Shown here one piece after another: positions 12,350 to 21,700 of a stretch of DNA of 64,000 nt; positions within the stretch are counted from its first letter, which is position 1, and the number at the start of each line of letters is the position of its first letter. Source of the stretch: Vitellaria paradoxa (Eukaryota; Streptophyta; Magnoliopsida; Ericales; Sapotaceae). The notes beneath the pieces are model-generated. The model was given only the letters and a program-made list of their open reading frames with translations, was not told where the DNA came from and ran no database searches. Both the position numbers and the translations under genes were made by a program. Location: assembly GCA_019916065.1 (NCBI GenBank), contig CM034238.1, positions 2,382,199 to 2,446,198 of the forward strand. Direction: 5' to 3'.

Positions 12350-12429
12350 GTACGTACGCACGCAGGCATTTGCGGGCTTACCAGGACCAGTGACAACATA
12401 ATGAGGAAAGCGATCAGAGAGGTTCCCAT
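10556..12429 (-). CDS. Organ-specific protein S2/P4-like, 2 exons, repeat region frameshifted
   Basis: Exon 1 (12382-12429) encodes a 16-residue hydrophobic leader beginning MGTSLIAFL. Exon 2 runs from 11134 to the stop at 10556, giving 208 residues in all. Exon 2 opens with SEPEEYWKGIMKDEPMPEVI, close to the EYWK...MKDQPMPE block of organ-specific S2/P4 proteins (Pfam PF10950), probably secreted and of unknown biochemical role. There follow 66-bp repeats that read KEFKPTRNFIWIYDDQDKK in the family frame. After two repeats a 13-bp deletion near 10907 moves the reading into another frame (SNQREIPFGSMT), which also stays open to the end. In the original frame the repeats would end at a TAA at 10593-10595. 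The gene is either decaying or makes a novel C-terminus. Donor GTAAGC and acceptor GTGCAG are good, and both exons join in phase 0. A paralogue follows at 15508-17146. Confidence 0.72.
10598..11031 (-). repeat. 66-bp coding tandem repeat, seven units
   Basis: Seven units of 63-66 bp lie in exon 2 of the organ-specific-like gene. In + orientation each contains GATGTCTTCTTCTCCTGATC, GTCATAGATCCAAA and GCGTTGGTTTGAATTC. One unit, ending near 10912, is only 53 bp and lacks 13 bp. Two units are 63 bp, an in-frame loss of one codon. The 66-bp period keeps two of the three frames on the - strand free of stops. Confidence 0.9.
11214..11351. mobile_element. Tourist-like MITE with TAA duplication (intronic)
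   Basis: The 138-bp element has ends GGGGCGTTTAGAG and CTCCAAACGAGTCC, flanked on both sides by TAA (11211-11213 and 11352-11354). The 3-bp TWA duplication and GGGGCGTTT-type end suggest PIF/Harbinger origin. It sits in the only intron of the organ-specific-like gene. Confidence 0.7.
12317..12362. repeat. (AT)n/(TATG)n microsatellite near the 5' end of the intron
   Basis: About ten AT units are followed by several TATG and TACG units. They lie a few bases inside the intron from the exon 1 donor of the organ-specific-like gene. Confidence 0.9.
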
Positions 12430-15400
12430 GCCTTCGTAAATCAGTTAGTAGATAGATGCTCTAATTCTTTCTCTAGCTTTTGCATGGGGCTTCTTTCTAT
12501 ATCGCTTGATTTTTATAGATATATAGCTGAATAATCCAAAACACATTTCTGTCGGGGGGCGCAGAAACCCTAGGATTCACGTGGATGTTAAAAAATGAAA
12601 TATTAAGAGCTCATTTGATTTGTTTTTTTATTTTTTATTTTTTATTTTGAACTTATTTTTTATTTTATATTTTTAAAAATAAATAAAAAAAGTTCAAAAC
12701 GCATTTGGTCACTTGTGTTTTCAAAATTTATTTTAAAAAATAAAAATTAAGTTTACACATAAAATAAAAAATAAAAAAAAATTATTTTGAGCGTTTTACA
12801 CCAAAATTATTTTGAGATATTAACAAATATATATATATATATATATATTTTTACACCAAAATTATTGCAGTGGCAGGAATCACGTGTGTTGATTCGGACA
12901 TATTTTATTTTTATGCTTGTTGATTGGAGATTTAAGGTGTGTTTGGAGTGATAAAAAGTGAGATAAAATAAAATAACGTGAGATAAATTATGGGTTAGTG
13001 AGATAAAAAACGAATAATTTTTAAAGATTTTTAGATATTTTCAAAATATTTTAGCAAACTAAACACAATTTTAATTAGAATAAAAAAGAAATATATATAT
13101 ATATTTAAATTTATATTTTTATTTGGATGAATTTAATAAAAGGATAAAATAAAAAATACTCATTAATATATTAATTTAGTTATTTAAAAAAAAAAATTTT
13201 TAATATAAGATATTGATAGAGGAGCAAGAGGAAGGGGTCAGTTGATGCCAAGCTAGTTGAGCTTTGAGCTAGCGGGGGTTAATCGGTGCCTAAATATTCT
13301 CAAGCATCAAATTCCAGAATTGAATTCAAAATTTAAAGCGAAAAAATTAGAGATATATAAGTAAATATATTTCGGGAAGGGATTGGGATGACTTGAACGT
13401 GAATGGACATACGGTCATTGGTATGTGTGGGTGCCTTTTCCAATACAATGATAAAAATTAAGGTAGCTTTGAAAATTTCCTTAGGTGCAAAAGGTGATAC
13501 TCTCGTCTTCGGGCTCTCACTTCTCGACCTCAAGGGAATGATGGAGGAGGTAAATTACGATACATGACGGTCTCCTAGATAGGAAGATCAGTACCTGGTG
13601 GCCACAAGAAACCATCCCACAAGAGGGTGAAATTTCATACTGCGACTGTCAGGACTCGAACCTGCATCCTTGAGTGCAATCTGCTGCCCGAGTATGGTGT
13701 GTATATATATAACAAAGCTAAATAAGAGAACCAGCCTACGATACAAAAAGTGGGTTCTCTGTTTGGAACTTGCACACTAATCTTTTGCTCCTAATACAAT
13801 CAATCATTTAATTAGGGTTGGTTTGACAAAATTATCACTTTTTAATCTTGTGTTATATTTGTAATTTTTATTTTCATAATTACAAAAATAGAAACTTAAA
13901 AATAAGTTTGTAACAATAATTATTAATTAATAGTTATAATGTTAAGAGGGTGATCGATGACAACAATCGAAAATGGATGGCAGAAGGTAACAGTAGTCCA
14001 AGATTGATGGTAACTAGCAGAAGAAGTGGTAGGTAGCTAACAGTGATTATAGATGAGTGATAATTGATCGACGGTGGTTGAAAGTGGGCGGTGGTGATAG
14101 TGATAGGAAGTGGCAGCGAGCGGTGACGATTGATAGTGGTTGAGCAGTAGTGGTTGGTTGTCAGTGGCAGGTGGTAATTGTGACAAGTGGTAATTGTAAT
14201 TGTAAAATAAAATAAAAATTAAAAATAGAAATTTGTGAAAATATTTTTTTATATTTTCATAATTTTATAAAAATTAACATTATAAAAATTTTAATACTTT
14301 GTTAATTTTTATTGTATCTTGTTAAAATAATATATTTTATTCAGATATTGCATTAAATTAATTTTTTCATAAATAATAATTATATATTAAAATAATTTAT
14401 TTTATTATAATTATAAGTAATTACTATTAAAAATAATTTATGATTAAAATTTTTTATTTATTAAAGCAAAATTATTTTTTATAAACGAGTTTAACCATTG
14501 CCCGTAGTTAGTTGATGGTATGTGAACAGTCACAGTTACGTCTTTAAAAAGAAAGATACTTATGGGCAATTGTATATTTTTGGACAGATATGAGATAATG
14601 TAACAACTCTAATATAGCATTTGCGTTTATGAATTTAAAATTAAAGAATTTGAATATGAATTTAACAAAATAATTATTTTATTATAACTTTGTGAATTTA
14701 AATATGATTATGAATTTAACTAGTTTAAAATGATTAATTATGATAAATTTGAAATCATCACAAAAGTAATTATTTGAAATCATTCATAATCATCTCCATT
14801 ATTTTATAAAATTTGGTAGTAACTATTAAAAATATTTATATATTATTACATAAATTAACTCTTTAACTTATATTTTTAACACAATATTTAATATCAAATC
14901 TATTAATTTGAAATTCTTAAATATTCAAATGGAAGGTTTGAATTAAGGATTTTTCAAAAGAAAGAAAAGGGATATATAAGAGTTTAAAATTCTTTTTTTT
15001 TTATTTCATTTTTGATGAAAAATGAAAGAAAAAATATATGATTTGAAAAACTAAAAATAACAAAAATAAAAAAATTAATATAGTAATAAATGGCTTAAAA
15101 TAACTATTATGAGATTTTATATTTTTTTATTTATTTCTTATAATTTTTTTGTCACTTTTCTCATTTTCTCCTCTCTCTTCTCCAAATTCTCACTCTAAAG
15201 CCTGTAAATCGTTAGAGGCGTTTAGTGCTAATAATAATGCGGCTGATGCTAGGTACAATTGTTCTCCGTTCACTACATGCGTAATTGTCTGATTGGAAAG
15301 ATTTTTTTTTTTTTTTTTTGGGGCCCAAACACACATATTTCTATTACTTGTTCAATCAACATCACAACATCCAACGTTATTATGAGTGAACATCATCACT

Positions 15401-15507
15401 CACTTCACTGTCACGAATTACAGAGTAACACACTACACTTATACTTAAATAAATTTAATTATAGAGGCAGACCCTTATTACATATGCTTCTAATTGTCCT
15501 TAATTGA
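12430..15507. other. Intergenic region between the two organ-specific-like genes
   Basis: Beyond the first promoter this holds a MITE relative at 12939-13075 (GTGTGTTTGGAGTGATAAAAAGTG start), truncated sequence at 12607-12800 like the element at 22104, and AT microsatellites near 12824. At 13630-13690 the - strand has GGTTCGAGTCC, a perfect tRNA box B, inside a GC-richer stretch (13540-13700), perhaps a SINE scrap. A G/T-rich low-complexity region (about 13950-14190) repeats GTGGT and GATGG words. No gene is recognised. Confidence 0.45.
12510..12517 (-). promoter_or_regulatory. TATA box of the first organ-specific-like gene
   Basis: TATAAAAA on the - strand lies 81 bp upstream of the ATG at 12429. 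The paralogue has TATAAATTA at the same distance, and both leaders share the word GAAGCCCCATGCA. The match in position and leader supports both the promoter and the ATG choice. Confidence 0.8.
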
Positions 15508-15850
15508 TTAGCCTTGATAAACAGAAACACTTGGCCTTGGTTCAAAATCTTTAACAAACGACTTCTCCATATTCAAATCAGCATCGCCTTGGTAAGTTGA
15601 AACACTTGGCCTTGGTTCAAAATCTTTAACAAATGATTTGTCCATATTCATACCAACGTCATCTTGATAAGTTGAAACACTTGGTCTTGGTTCAAAATCT
15701 TTTAGAAATGACTTCTTAGTATTCAAATCAATATTACCTTGATAAGCTGCAGCACTTGGCCTTGGTTTGAAACCTTTAACAAACGACTTCTCTGTATTCA
15801 AACGAATAACACCATTGTAGTCAACTGAGATGAAAGGCTTCGCCTCAAAA
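15508..15850 (-). repeat. 75-bp coding tandem repeat of the S2-like protein
   Basis: Four to five units encode K-S-F-V-K-D-F-E-P-R-P-S motifs separated by variable acidic linkers (QGD, QDD). On the + strand each unit contains CTTGG(C/T)CTTGGTT(C/T)(A/G)AA. Units nearer the N-terminus (KFSFVKDFEAKPFISV, KSFVKGFKPRPSAA) are more diverged. Confidence 0.85.
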
Positions 15851-17146
15851 TCTTTCACAAAAGAGAACTTTGCATGATCATCGACAGATTTTGTAACAAT
15901 TTTAAGTGTGTCGTGACACTTCTCATTAGGGAGAGGTTTAAGCCCTGATCTGGCATCAAGAGTGGTAGCAAACTGCACAAGAAAATGGTACTTACAAGAA
16001 AGTTAATAAAATTGTAAGTAAATTATGCTTGACATTTTGTTACTTTATCTTCAATTTTATTTTAAGACTTTATCCTGTCCAAATTTATCCTATGTACTTT
16101 TAAATTGTTTCACTTTAGCACTTTTATCAGTTATCGTTAAAATATTGTATGATAGGCATGGGGTGTTTTTCGTTAATAAATTTGACAAAAGAAAATAAAA
16201 TGGAATAACTTAAAAATATAAGAGTGAAATTAAATTTAAAATACATGAATTAAAGTGAGATTTAGCATAAAATATAGAGGTGATGAACATAATTTACTCT
16301 AAAATTTTTGAGGTAAATCATATTTATCATCAATATAATTTATATCAAATATCACTGTAGTACTTTTAATTTAAATAGTCTAACGTTATCTCTTCCGTTA
16401 GCTATTGTACATAATAAATACTTGGCGTTTTTCATTGATGAATTTAATGAAATGAGGCAAAATTAGAGGATTTAAAACTAAAAGAGATAGAATGAGACAA
16501 TTTAGTTAGAAAACCAAAAAAAAAAAAAAAAACCAAAGACAATTTAATAATGCCCTTCCACTACTCTTTGGGTTCAGATCTAAGATTGGCAAACTGCATA
16601 ATATAGCATGGATGTAAAATAAGTAAATATAAATAATAAAATTAAGTTACATTTTTTCTTTAAAATTTAAGCTTTTACGCCTAAGCATGGGCGGAGGGAG
16701 GAGAGGCCCTAGCGGGGCAATTACTCCTGATAACTTGAAAAATTATACAAAAATTCTATTAATTTTGTTTCTATTTACTTGTAAATTTTACTTTTATCTC
16801 ATTATTATTAAAATTTTGCCCTTATTGTTTTTATAATTTTATTCCTATTTACTTTAAAACTATAATTTTACTCTTACTGAAGATAAAAATTCTGAACCCA
16901 CCCCTGTGCATGAGTGATAAAGAGATGCAAATAAGTATAAGCTTTTATGTCTATAGTGATTCTTCTAAATCCAGGTTAGCTTAGAGTACAATATTTATAA
17001 AGATAGACAAGTAACTTCTTAACAACGTAAGCCAGCCAGAGGAAATAATGGTCATTAGTTATGTATAACGTTATATATATATATATATATATATTTACCA
17101 GGACCAGTGAGAGCAAGGTGAGAGAAGCGACCAGTGAGGTTCCCAT
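15508..17146 (-). CDS. Organ-specific protein S2-like, 2 exons, KSFVKDFEPRPS repeats
   Basis: Exon 1 (17099-17146) encodes the leader MGTSLVASLTLLSLVL, nearly identical to that of the upstream-lying paralogue. Exon 2 (15972 down to 15508) joins in phase 0 through donor GTAAAT and acceptor GTGCAG. The 170-residue protein ends in 25-residue repeats of the type KSFVKDFEPRPSVSTYQ, typical of S2-like organ-specific proteins. The usual EYWK...MKDQPMPE block is missing; its place is taken by a short linker starting FATTLDARSGLKPLPNEK. A dead exon with that block lies in the intron. A secreted protein is expected from the hydrophobic N-terminus; the function is unknown. The frame is intact. A TATA box and leader match those of the paralogue. 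The gene may be expressed as a shortened family member (inference). Confidence 0.8.
16546..16594 (-). pseudogene. Relic of an EYWK-type exon inside the S2-like gene intron
   Basis: Read on the - strand after an acceptor-like TGCAG, the sequence gives FANLRSEPKE, a stop, then WKGI. It matches the start of exon 2 of the gene at 10556-12429 (SEPEEYWKGI), with TAG in place of the Tyr codon. Homology fades after about 50 bp. It shows that the S2-like gene, or a neighbour now lost, once had the standard N-terminal block. Confidence 0.75.
17072..17094. repeat. (AT)n microsatellite beside the exon 1 donor
   Basis: About 11 AT units begin a few bases inside the intron from the S2-like exon 1 donor. 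The paralogue has a comparable AT tract in the same place. Confidence 0.9.
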
Positions 17147-17226
17147 GTCTTCAATCACTTAATAGATAGACACCCGAGTTCCTTCTCCAACTTTGAATTG
17201 CATGGGGCTTCTCTACAATAGCTTGC

Positions 17227-17235
17227 TAATTTATA
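17227..17235 (-). promoter_or_regulatory. TATA box of the second organ-specific-like gene
   Basis: TATAAATTA on the - strand lies 81 bp upstream of the ATG at 17146, the same spacing as in the paralogue. Confidence 0.8.
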
Positions 17236-17814
17236 GATAACCAAGCAATACGAAACACATTTATTTAATGGAACAGGAACCCTAGGATTCACGTTGATGT
17301 TAATTTTATTACATATATAATTGTAATATTAATCTAATTTGTTATACATTTCACGCCAAAATTTTAAAATTTATAGATAACTTCTTTATCTATCTATAAT
17401 AGAGATCGATCTTATTTTATATATGCCGGCCGGTGACATGCTGCTCTGTATAGTCAGGTTGATAATGATTCAATAGGCATGCCGCAGGGGGAGATCTTGT
17501 TAATTTTGTATCTCTTTTCCCGTGGTTGGTATTTTTTTTTTTTTGGTTAAGTGCTTTTATATCCCTTTTACTTAAGTTGATTTGCACTTTACTCCCTCAA
17601 CTTAAAAAACTAGCACCAATACTCCTTGTACTGTGCACAAAAATACAACGGTAAGTAAATCTGTAGGTTTTAACTGCGCGTGGCTTACACACGCATCAAT
17701 CTGATCTAAATGACGAAAATACCCCTGTCTCCCCCTTCTTCTTCGTCTTCTTCTTCATATATATATATATATATATATTTTTGAAAGGTAAAGTTTTTTT
17801 TTTTTTATAAGGGG

Positions 17815-17888
17815 GAGGAGGAAGACTCGAACTCGAGTCATGAGCAGGCAAGAGAGGCTCTTAACCATTGAGTTACAGACCACGCTCA
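17815..17888 (-). mobile_element. tRNA-derived SINE-like sequence
   Basis: On the - strand an A-box-like TGTAACTCAATGGTTAAGAG is followed about 30 bp later by GAGTTCGAGTC, a good box B. An A-run follows at 17799-17810 (T-run on the + strand). The spacing resembles the tRNA-related head of plant SINEs. It does not fold as a full tRNA by eye, so it is not called a tRNA gene. It lies inside the fold-back element at 17545-18406. Confidence 0.55.
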
Positions 17889-18124
17889 TATATATATATA
17901 TATATATATATATAATCCTAAGTGGGTTTCTTTCATGACCGTTCTTCCTTCGATTAAAAATGCATTTCTTCTTTCTTCTTCTTCTTCTTCTTCTCCTTCT
18001 TCTCCTTCTTCCTTCGGTGAAATATATATATATATAGACAAAGAGATATATATATATAAATATAATTTCTCAAAATCCCTCATTGCAGTCCATTTGACCC
18101 AAAATACCACTCCAAGCTGAGTTC

Positions 18125-18245
18125 CGATCCTTGGATTTGCTCCATCGAGTGAGATTTTGCTTCGTCGGGCAAGGATTTGCTCCGTCGGGCGAGGATTTGC
18201 TCCGTTGGGCAAGGATTTGATCCATCGGTCAGGCGAGGGTTTGAG
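18125..18245. repeat. 20-21-bp minisatellite (CGTCGGGCAAGGATTTGCTC)
   Basis: Four to five imperfect units of about 20 bp contain GTCGGGC(A/G)AGGATTTGCTC. The minisatellite is GC-richer than its surroundings and lies in the interior of the fold-back element. Confidence 0.85.
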
Positions 18246-18457
18246 CTGTTACAAAAGGGCAAACATGACTTTTTAATCACTTAACATAACGATGTCTACC
18301 GTTGCACTTTTGTGCACAGTATAGGGGATATTAGTGCTAGTTTTTGAAGTTAAAGGGATAAAATGTAAATCGACTTAAGTGTAAGGGGTGTAAAAGCATT
18401 TAACCCTTTTTTTTGGGTAAGTACTATGGTTGGATATATATATATATATATATATAG

Positions 18458-18793
18458 GAGGCGTTTGGTAGCACAAATTTTAGCATTTTTAGTTAAAAGT
18501 TGTTAGTTGTAATTTTTGGTGTGTTTGGTAAAACAAGTTACAATTTTTAGCAACTTTTTGCAACTCTTAGGTGTTTGGTAAAATTTTTGACAATATTTTT
18601 AGCAACTTTTGAGTGGTTGATAAAATTTTTAATATTTTTTAGCAACTTTTATGTGTTTGGTAAAATTTTTAGTAACTTTTGAGTGAACAAATTACTGTAA
18701 CAGAGTAAAATAGTGACAAAAATTGAAGTTTTATCAAATACTCATTTTGCAACTTGTGGTAAATTTTTACACATTTTTGTGCTGTCAAACGCC
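18458..18793. mobile_element. Non-autonomous TIR element (GTTTGG family) inside an AT tract
   Basis: The ends are GGCGTTTGGTAGCACAAA and TGTGCTGTCAAACGCC. AT microsatellites flank both sides (18434-18456 and 18795-18815), so the element probably landed in one AT tract. The interior has the TTTTTAGCAACTTTT and CTGTAACAGAG words also found in the copies at 43476 and 44699. Confidence 0.7.
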
Positions 18794-19388
18794 CATATAT
18801 ATATATATATATATATGGGATCTAAAATATTGATTCAGTTCACATATTTAGTTGGTGGCTTCGAACGAGGAACTTGGCCTCCGAACTTCAACGTACTAAA
18901 AAACTGAAAGTAAAAAATAAAATAATCTTGAAATTGGTAAAGTAGAAAAAAAAATTTAATCTTTAAATTGGTGGATGGATTTACTTCTAAATTAATAGTT
19001 GAATTAATTAATTAATTAAATTTGCTGAGCATGCATGTATTTGGGAACTTGTGTATACATATGTTTGGGACAAGAGACTTTATGGAAATAAATCCAATTA
19101 TCTAACGCTTTATTTATTCAACACTGTCTAAATAATTTCATTTAAGCGTAAGGCTGTGCAATTAGAATTTTTAAACAAAAATAGAGTGAACGCATTGTTA
19201 AATAACTATTTACTAAAGTGAAATTTTATAACAAAAAAATATTATTATCACATCACCCTTTCTTACTTTTCTAATTTTCTTCTTTTTAATTTTAGTGAAA
19301 TAGCATTTTTCTAATACAAATCAATACAAGTGAATTTCAACTTCTGGGAATCGCCTATTATTTACTAACTTATCTGTGTTTTTTTTAA

Positions 19389-21700
19389 GGGTAAATTACA
19401 CTTAAACCCCTTAGACATTTGGATAATTACACAAGCACTCTCTCAACTTATGAAAATTACAAAAACTTCTCTCATTTTGAAATATTACTAACCTAGATCC
19501 CCTTCCGTTATGACACTGTTAAATTTTGAATTAAAATGACAAAACTACCCTTGCCAACAGAAATAAGTCTGTACGAATGAGATTCCTCATTCGGTTAAAA
19601 TGACAAAACTACCCTGCCAATAGAAGGGGTCTGGCACGCTTTGTCACCTGCACGGAAATCATTTGGTGGGTCTCATAGTAAAATAAAAAATAAAAAATAA
19701 AAAAAATAAAAACATATAAAATAAAAATAAAAACAAATGTTTTCAAGCTCTTTAATTTTTGAATTTTTTTAAATAATTAAATTTACTCTTTTAAGTTTTA
19801 ATTTTTTAAATCATTAAGAATAAAAATTTTAATTTAATCTCATTCGGCGAGTCCCACAGTAAAATAAAAATAAAAATAAAAATAAAACACATAATATAAA
19901 AATAAAAACAAATGTTTTTAGCTCTTTAATTTTTGGATTTTTTTTAAATAATTAAATTTACTCTTTTAAGTTTTAATTTTTTTAAATCATAAAAAATAAA
20001 ATTGTTAATTTAATAAAAGTTAAAATGTTAGGTATCATTTGGTTTATTTTTTTGTTGTTTTCTATTTTTTATTTTAAACTCATTTTTTATTTTGTACTTT
20101 TGAAAATACTTAGCTACTTGGGTTTTCAAATTTGTTATAGAAAATAGAAAATAAGTTTACACATGAAATGAAAAATAACAAAAAGTTATTTTTAATAAAT
20201 TTTTTTATTATTACTTTTTATTATTTTTATTATTATTTTTACTTTTTATCATTTTTTATTTCATGTGTAAGCTTATTTTCTATTTTTTATAACAAATTTG
20301 AAAACCCAAGTAGCTAAGTATTTTCAAAAGTATAAAATAAAAAATGAGTTTGATAATATTTAAAATTTAGTTTTAATATATTTAAATTAAAAATTAAAAA
20401 CAATATTTTTAAAAATTTAATTTTAAAGAATAAATATTTATATTAAAAATTAATTTTTTTGACGAAAAAATTCAATTTTAATGTACTTAAAACTTAAAAT
20501 TTTAAATATACACATTTTTACACTCTTTGTGTCATAATTTGAAATAAAAGAGTTATAAAATTTAAATTTGAGATATCTTTTTTGGTGTTTGAGAGGTAAA
20601 AAAGATAAAATATACACATTTTTACACTCCCTGTGTCAGAATTTGAGATAAAAAAGTTACAAAATTTAAATTTGAGATATCTTTTTTGGTGGTTGAGAAG
20701 TAAAACAAATTAAAATATACACATTTTTATACTTTTTGTGTCAAAATTTGAGATGAAAAGTTACAAAATTTAAATTTGAGATATCTTTTTTGGTGTTTGA
20801 GAAGTAAAAAAATTAATTTTTTAATAACTAAGGCGACATTTGGTTTACTTTTTTATTTTTTATTTTTATTTTTTAAACTTTTTTGGTGACACATTTTTTG
20901 TCTTATTTGGTGTTTGAGAAGTAAAAAAAAAATAATTTTTTGTTTTCTATTATTTAATATTATTGAACTCATTTTTTATTTTGTACTTTTGAAAATACTT
21001 AGCTACTTGGGTTTTTTTATTTGTTATAAAAAATAGAAAATAAGCTTACGCATGAAATAAAAAATGACGAAAAGTAAAAAAAAAATAATAATAATAAAGT
21101 AATAGTAAAAAAAATTTGTTAAAAATAACTTTTTGTCATTTTTTATTTCATGTGTAAACTTATTTTCTTTTTTCTATAACAAATTTGAAAACCCAAGTAG
21201 TTAAGTATTTTCAAAAGTACAAAATAAAAAATGAGTTTAAAATAAAAAATAGAAAACAAAAAAAAAATAAACCAAATGATACATAACATTTTAACTTTTA
21301 TTAAATTAACATTTTTATTCTTGATGGTTTAAAAAATTAAAAATTAAAAGAGTAAATTTAATTATTTAAAAAAATCTTAAAATTAAAGAGCCAAAAATAT
21401 TTGTTTTTATTTTTATTTTATGTGTTTTTATTTTATTTTTATTTTCATTTTTATTTTTATTTTACTGTGAAACCCACCAAATGATTTTCGTGCAGGTGAC
21501 GAGGCGTGCCAAACCCCTTTTGTTGACAGGGGAAGTTTCGTTATTTTGGTTCAAAATTTAACAGCGTCGAGCGTAATAGTAACAGAAAGAGGTCTGTGTT
21601 AGTAATATTTCAAAATAAGGGAGGTTTTTGTATTTCCCAAAAGTTTAGGGGGTGCATGTGTATTTATCTAAATGTCTACGGGTGTAAGTGTAATTTACTC
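19389..21700. mobile_element. Non-autonomous Mutator-like (MULE) element with long TIRs and 9-bp duplication
   Basis: The left end GGGTAAATTACACTTA and right end (reversed) GAGTAAATTACACTTA begin inverted repeats of at least 300 bp. Exact TTTTTTTAA 9-mers lie directly outside both ends (19380-19388 and 21701-21709), the duplication size of Mutator elements. Shared arm words include AAATATTACTAAC and CACCTGCACG. The middle holds a further inverted pair (about 20033-20350 against 20940-21290) of the CATTTGGTTTATTTTTT family. Four direct copies of a short ACACATTTTTA(C/T)ACT...TTGAGATATC block lie at 20505-20800. No transposase frame is present. Confidence 0.75.

Larger units (their letters stand above)
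17545..18406. mobile_element. Mutator-like fold-back element with about 105-bp TIRs
   Basis: The left end GGTTAAGTGCTTTTATATCC and the right end, reversed, GGTTAAATGCTTTTACACCC start inverted repeats of about 105 bp. Both arms include words like CTTAAGT(T/C)GATTT, AACTAGCAC and TGTGCACA. T-runs flank both ends, compatible with a T-only 8-9-bp duplication but not diagnostic. The inside holds a SINE-like sequence, AT microsatellites and a minisatellite, not a transposase. Long TIRs point to a non-autonomous MULE. Confidence 0.65.

Noticed and set aside
17815..17888. tRNA gene on the minus strand
   Set aside because: A- and B-box-like words are present, but no acceptor or anticodon stem could be paired, and an A-run follows; SINE is the better reading.
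17886..18280. Frames containing repeated 'NPCPTEQILARRSK'-like segments
   Set aside because: They come from the 20-bp minisatellite inside a fold-back element; no start context, splice support or homologue.
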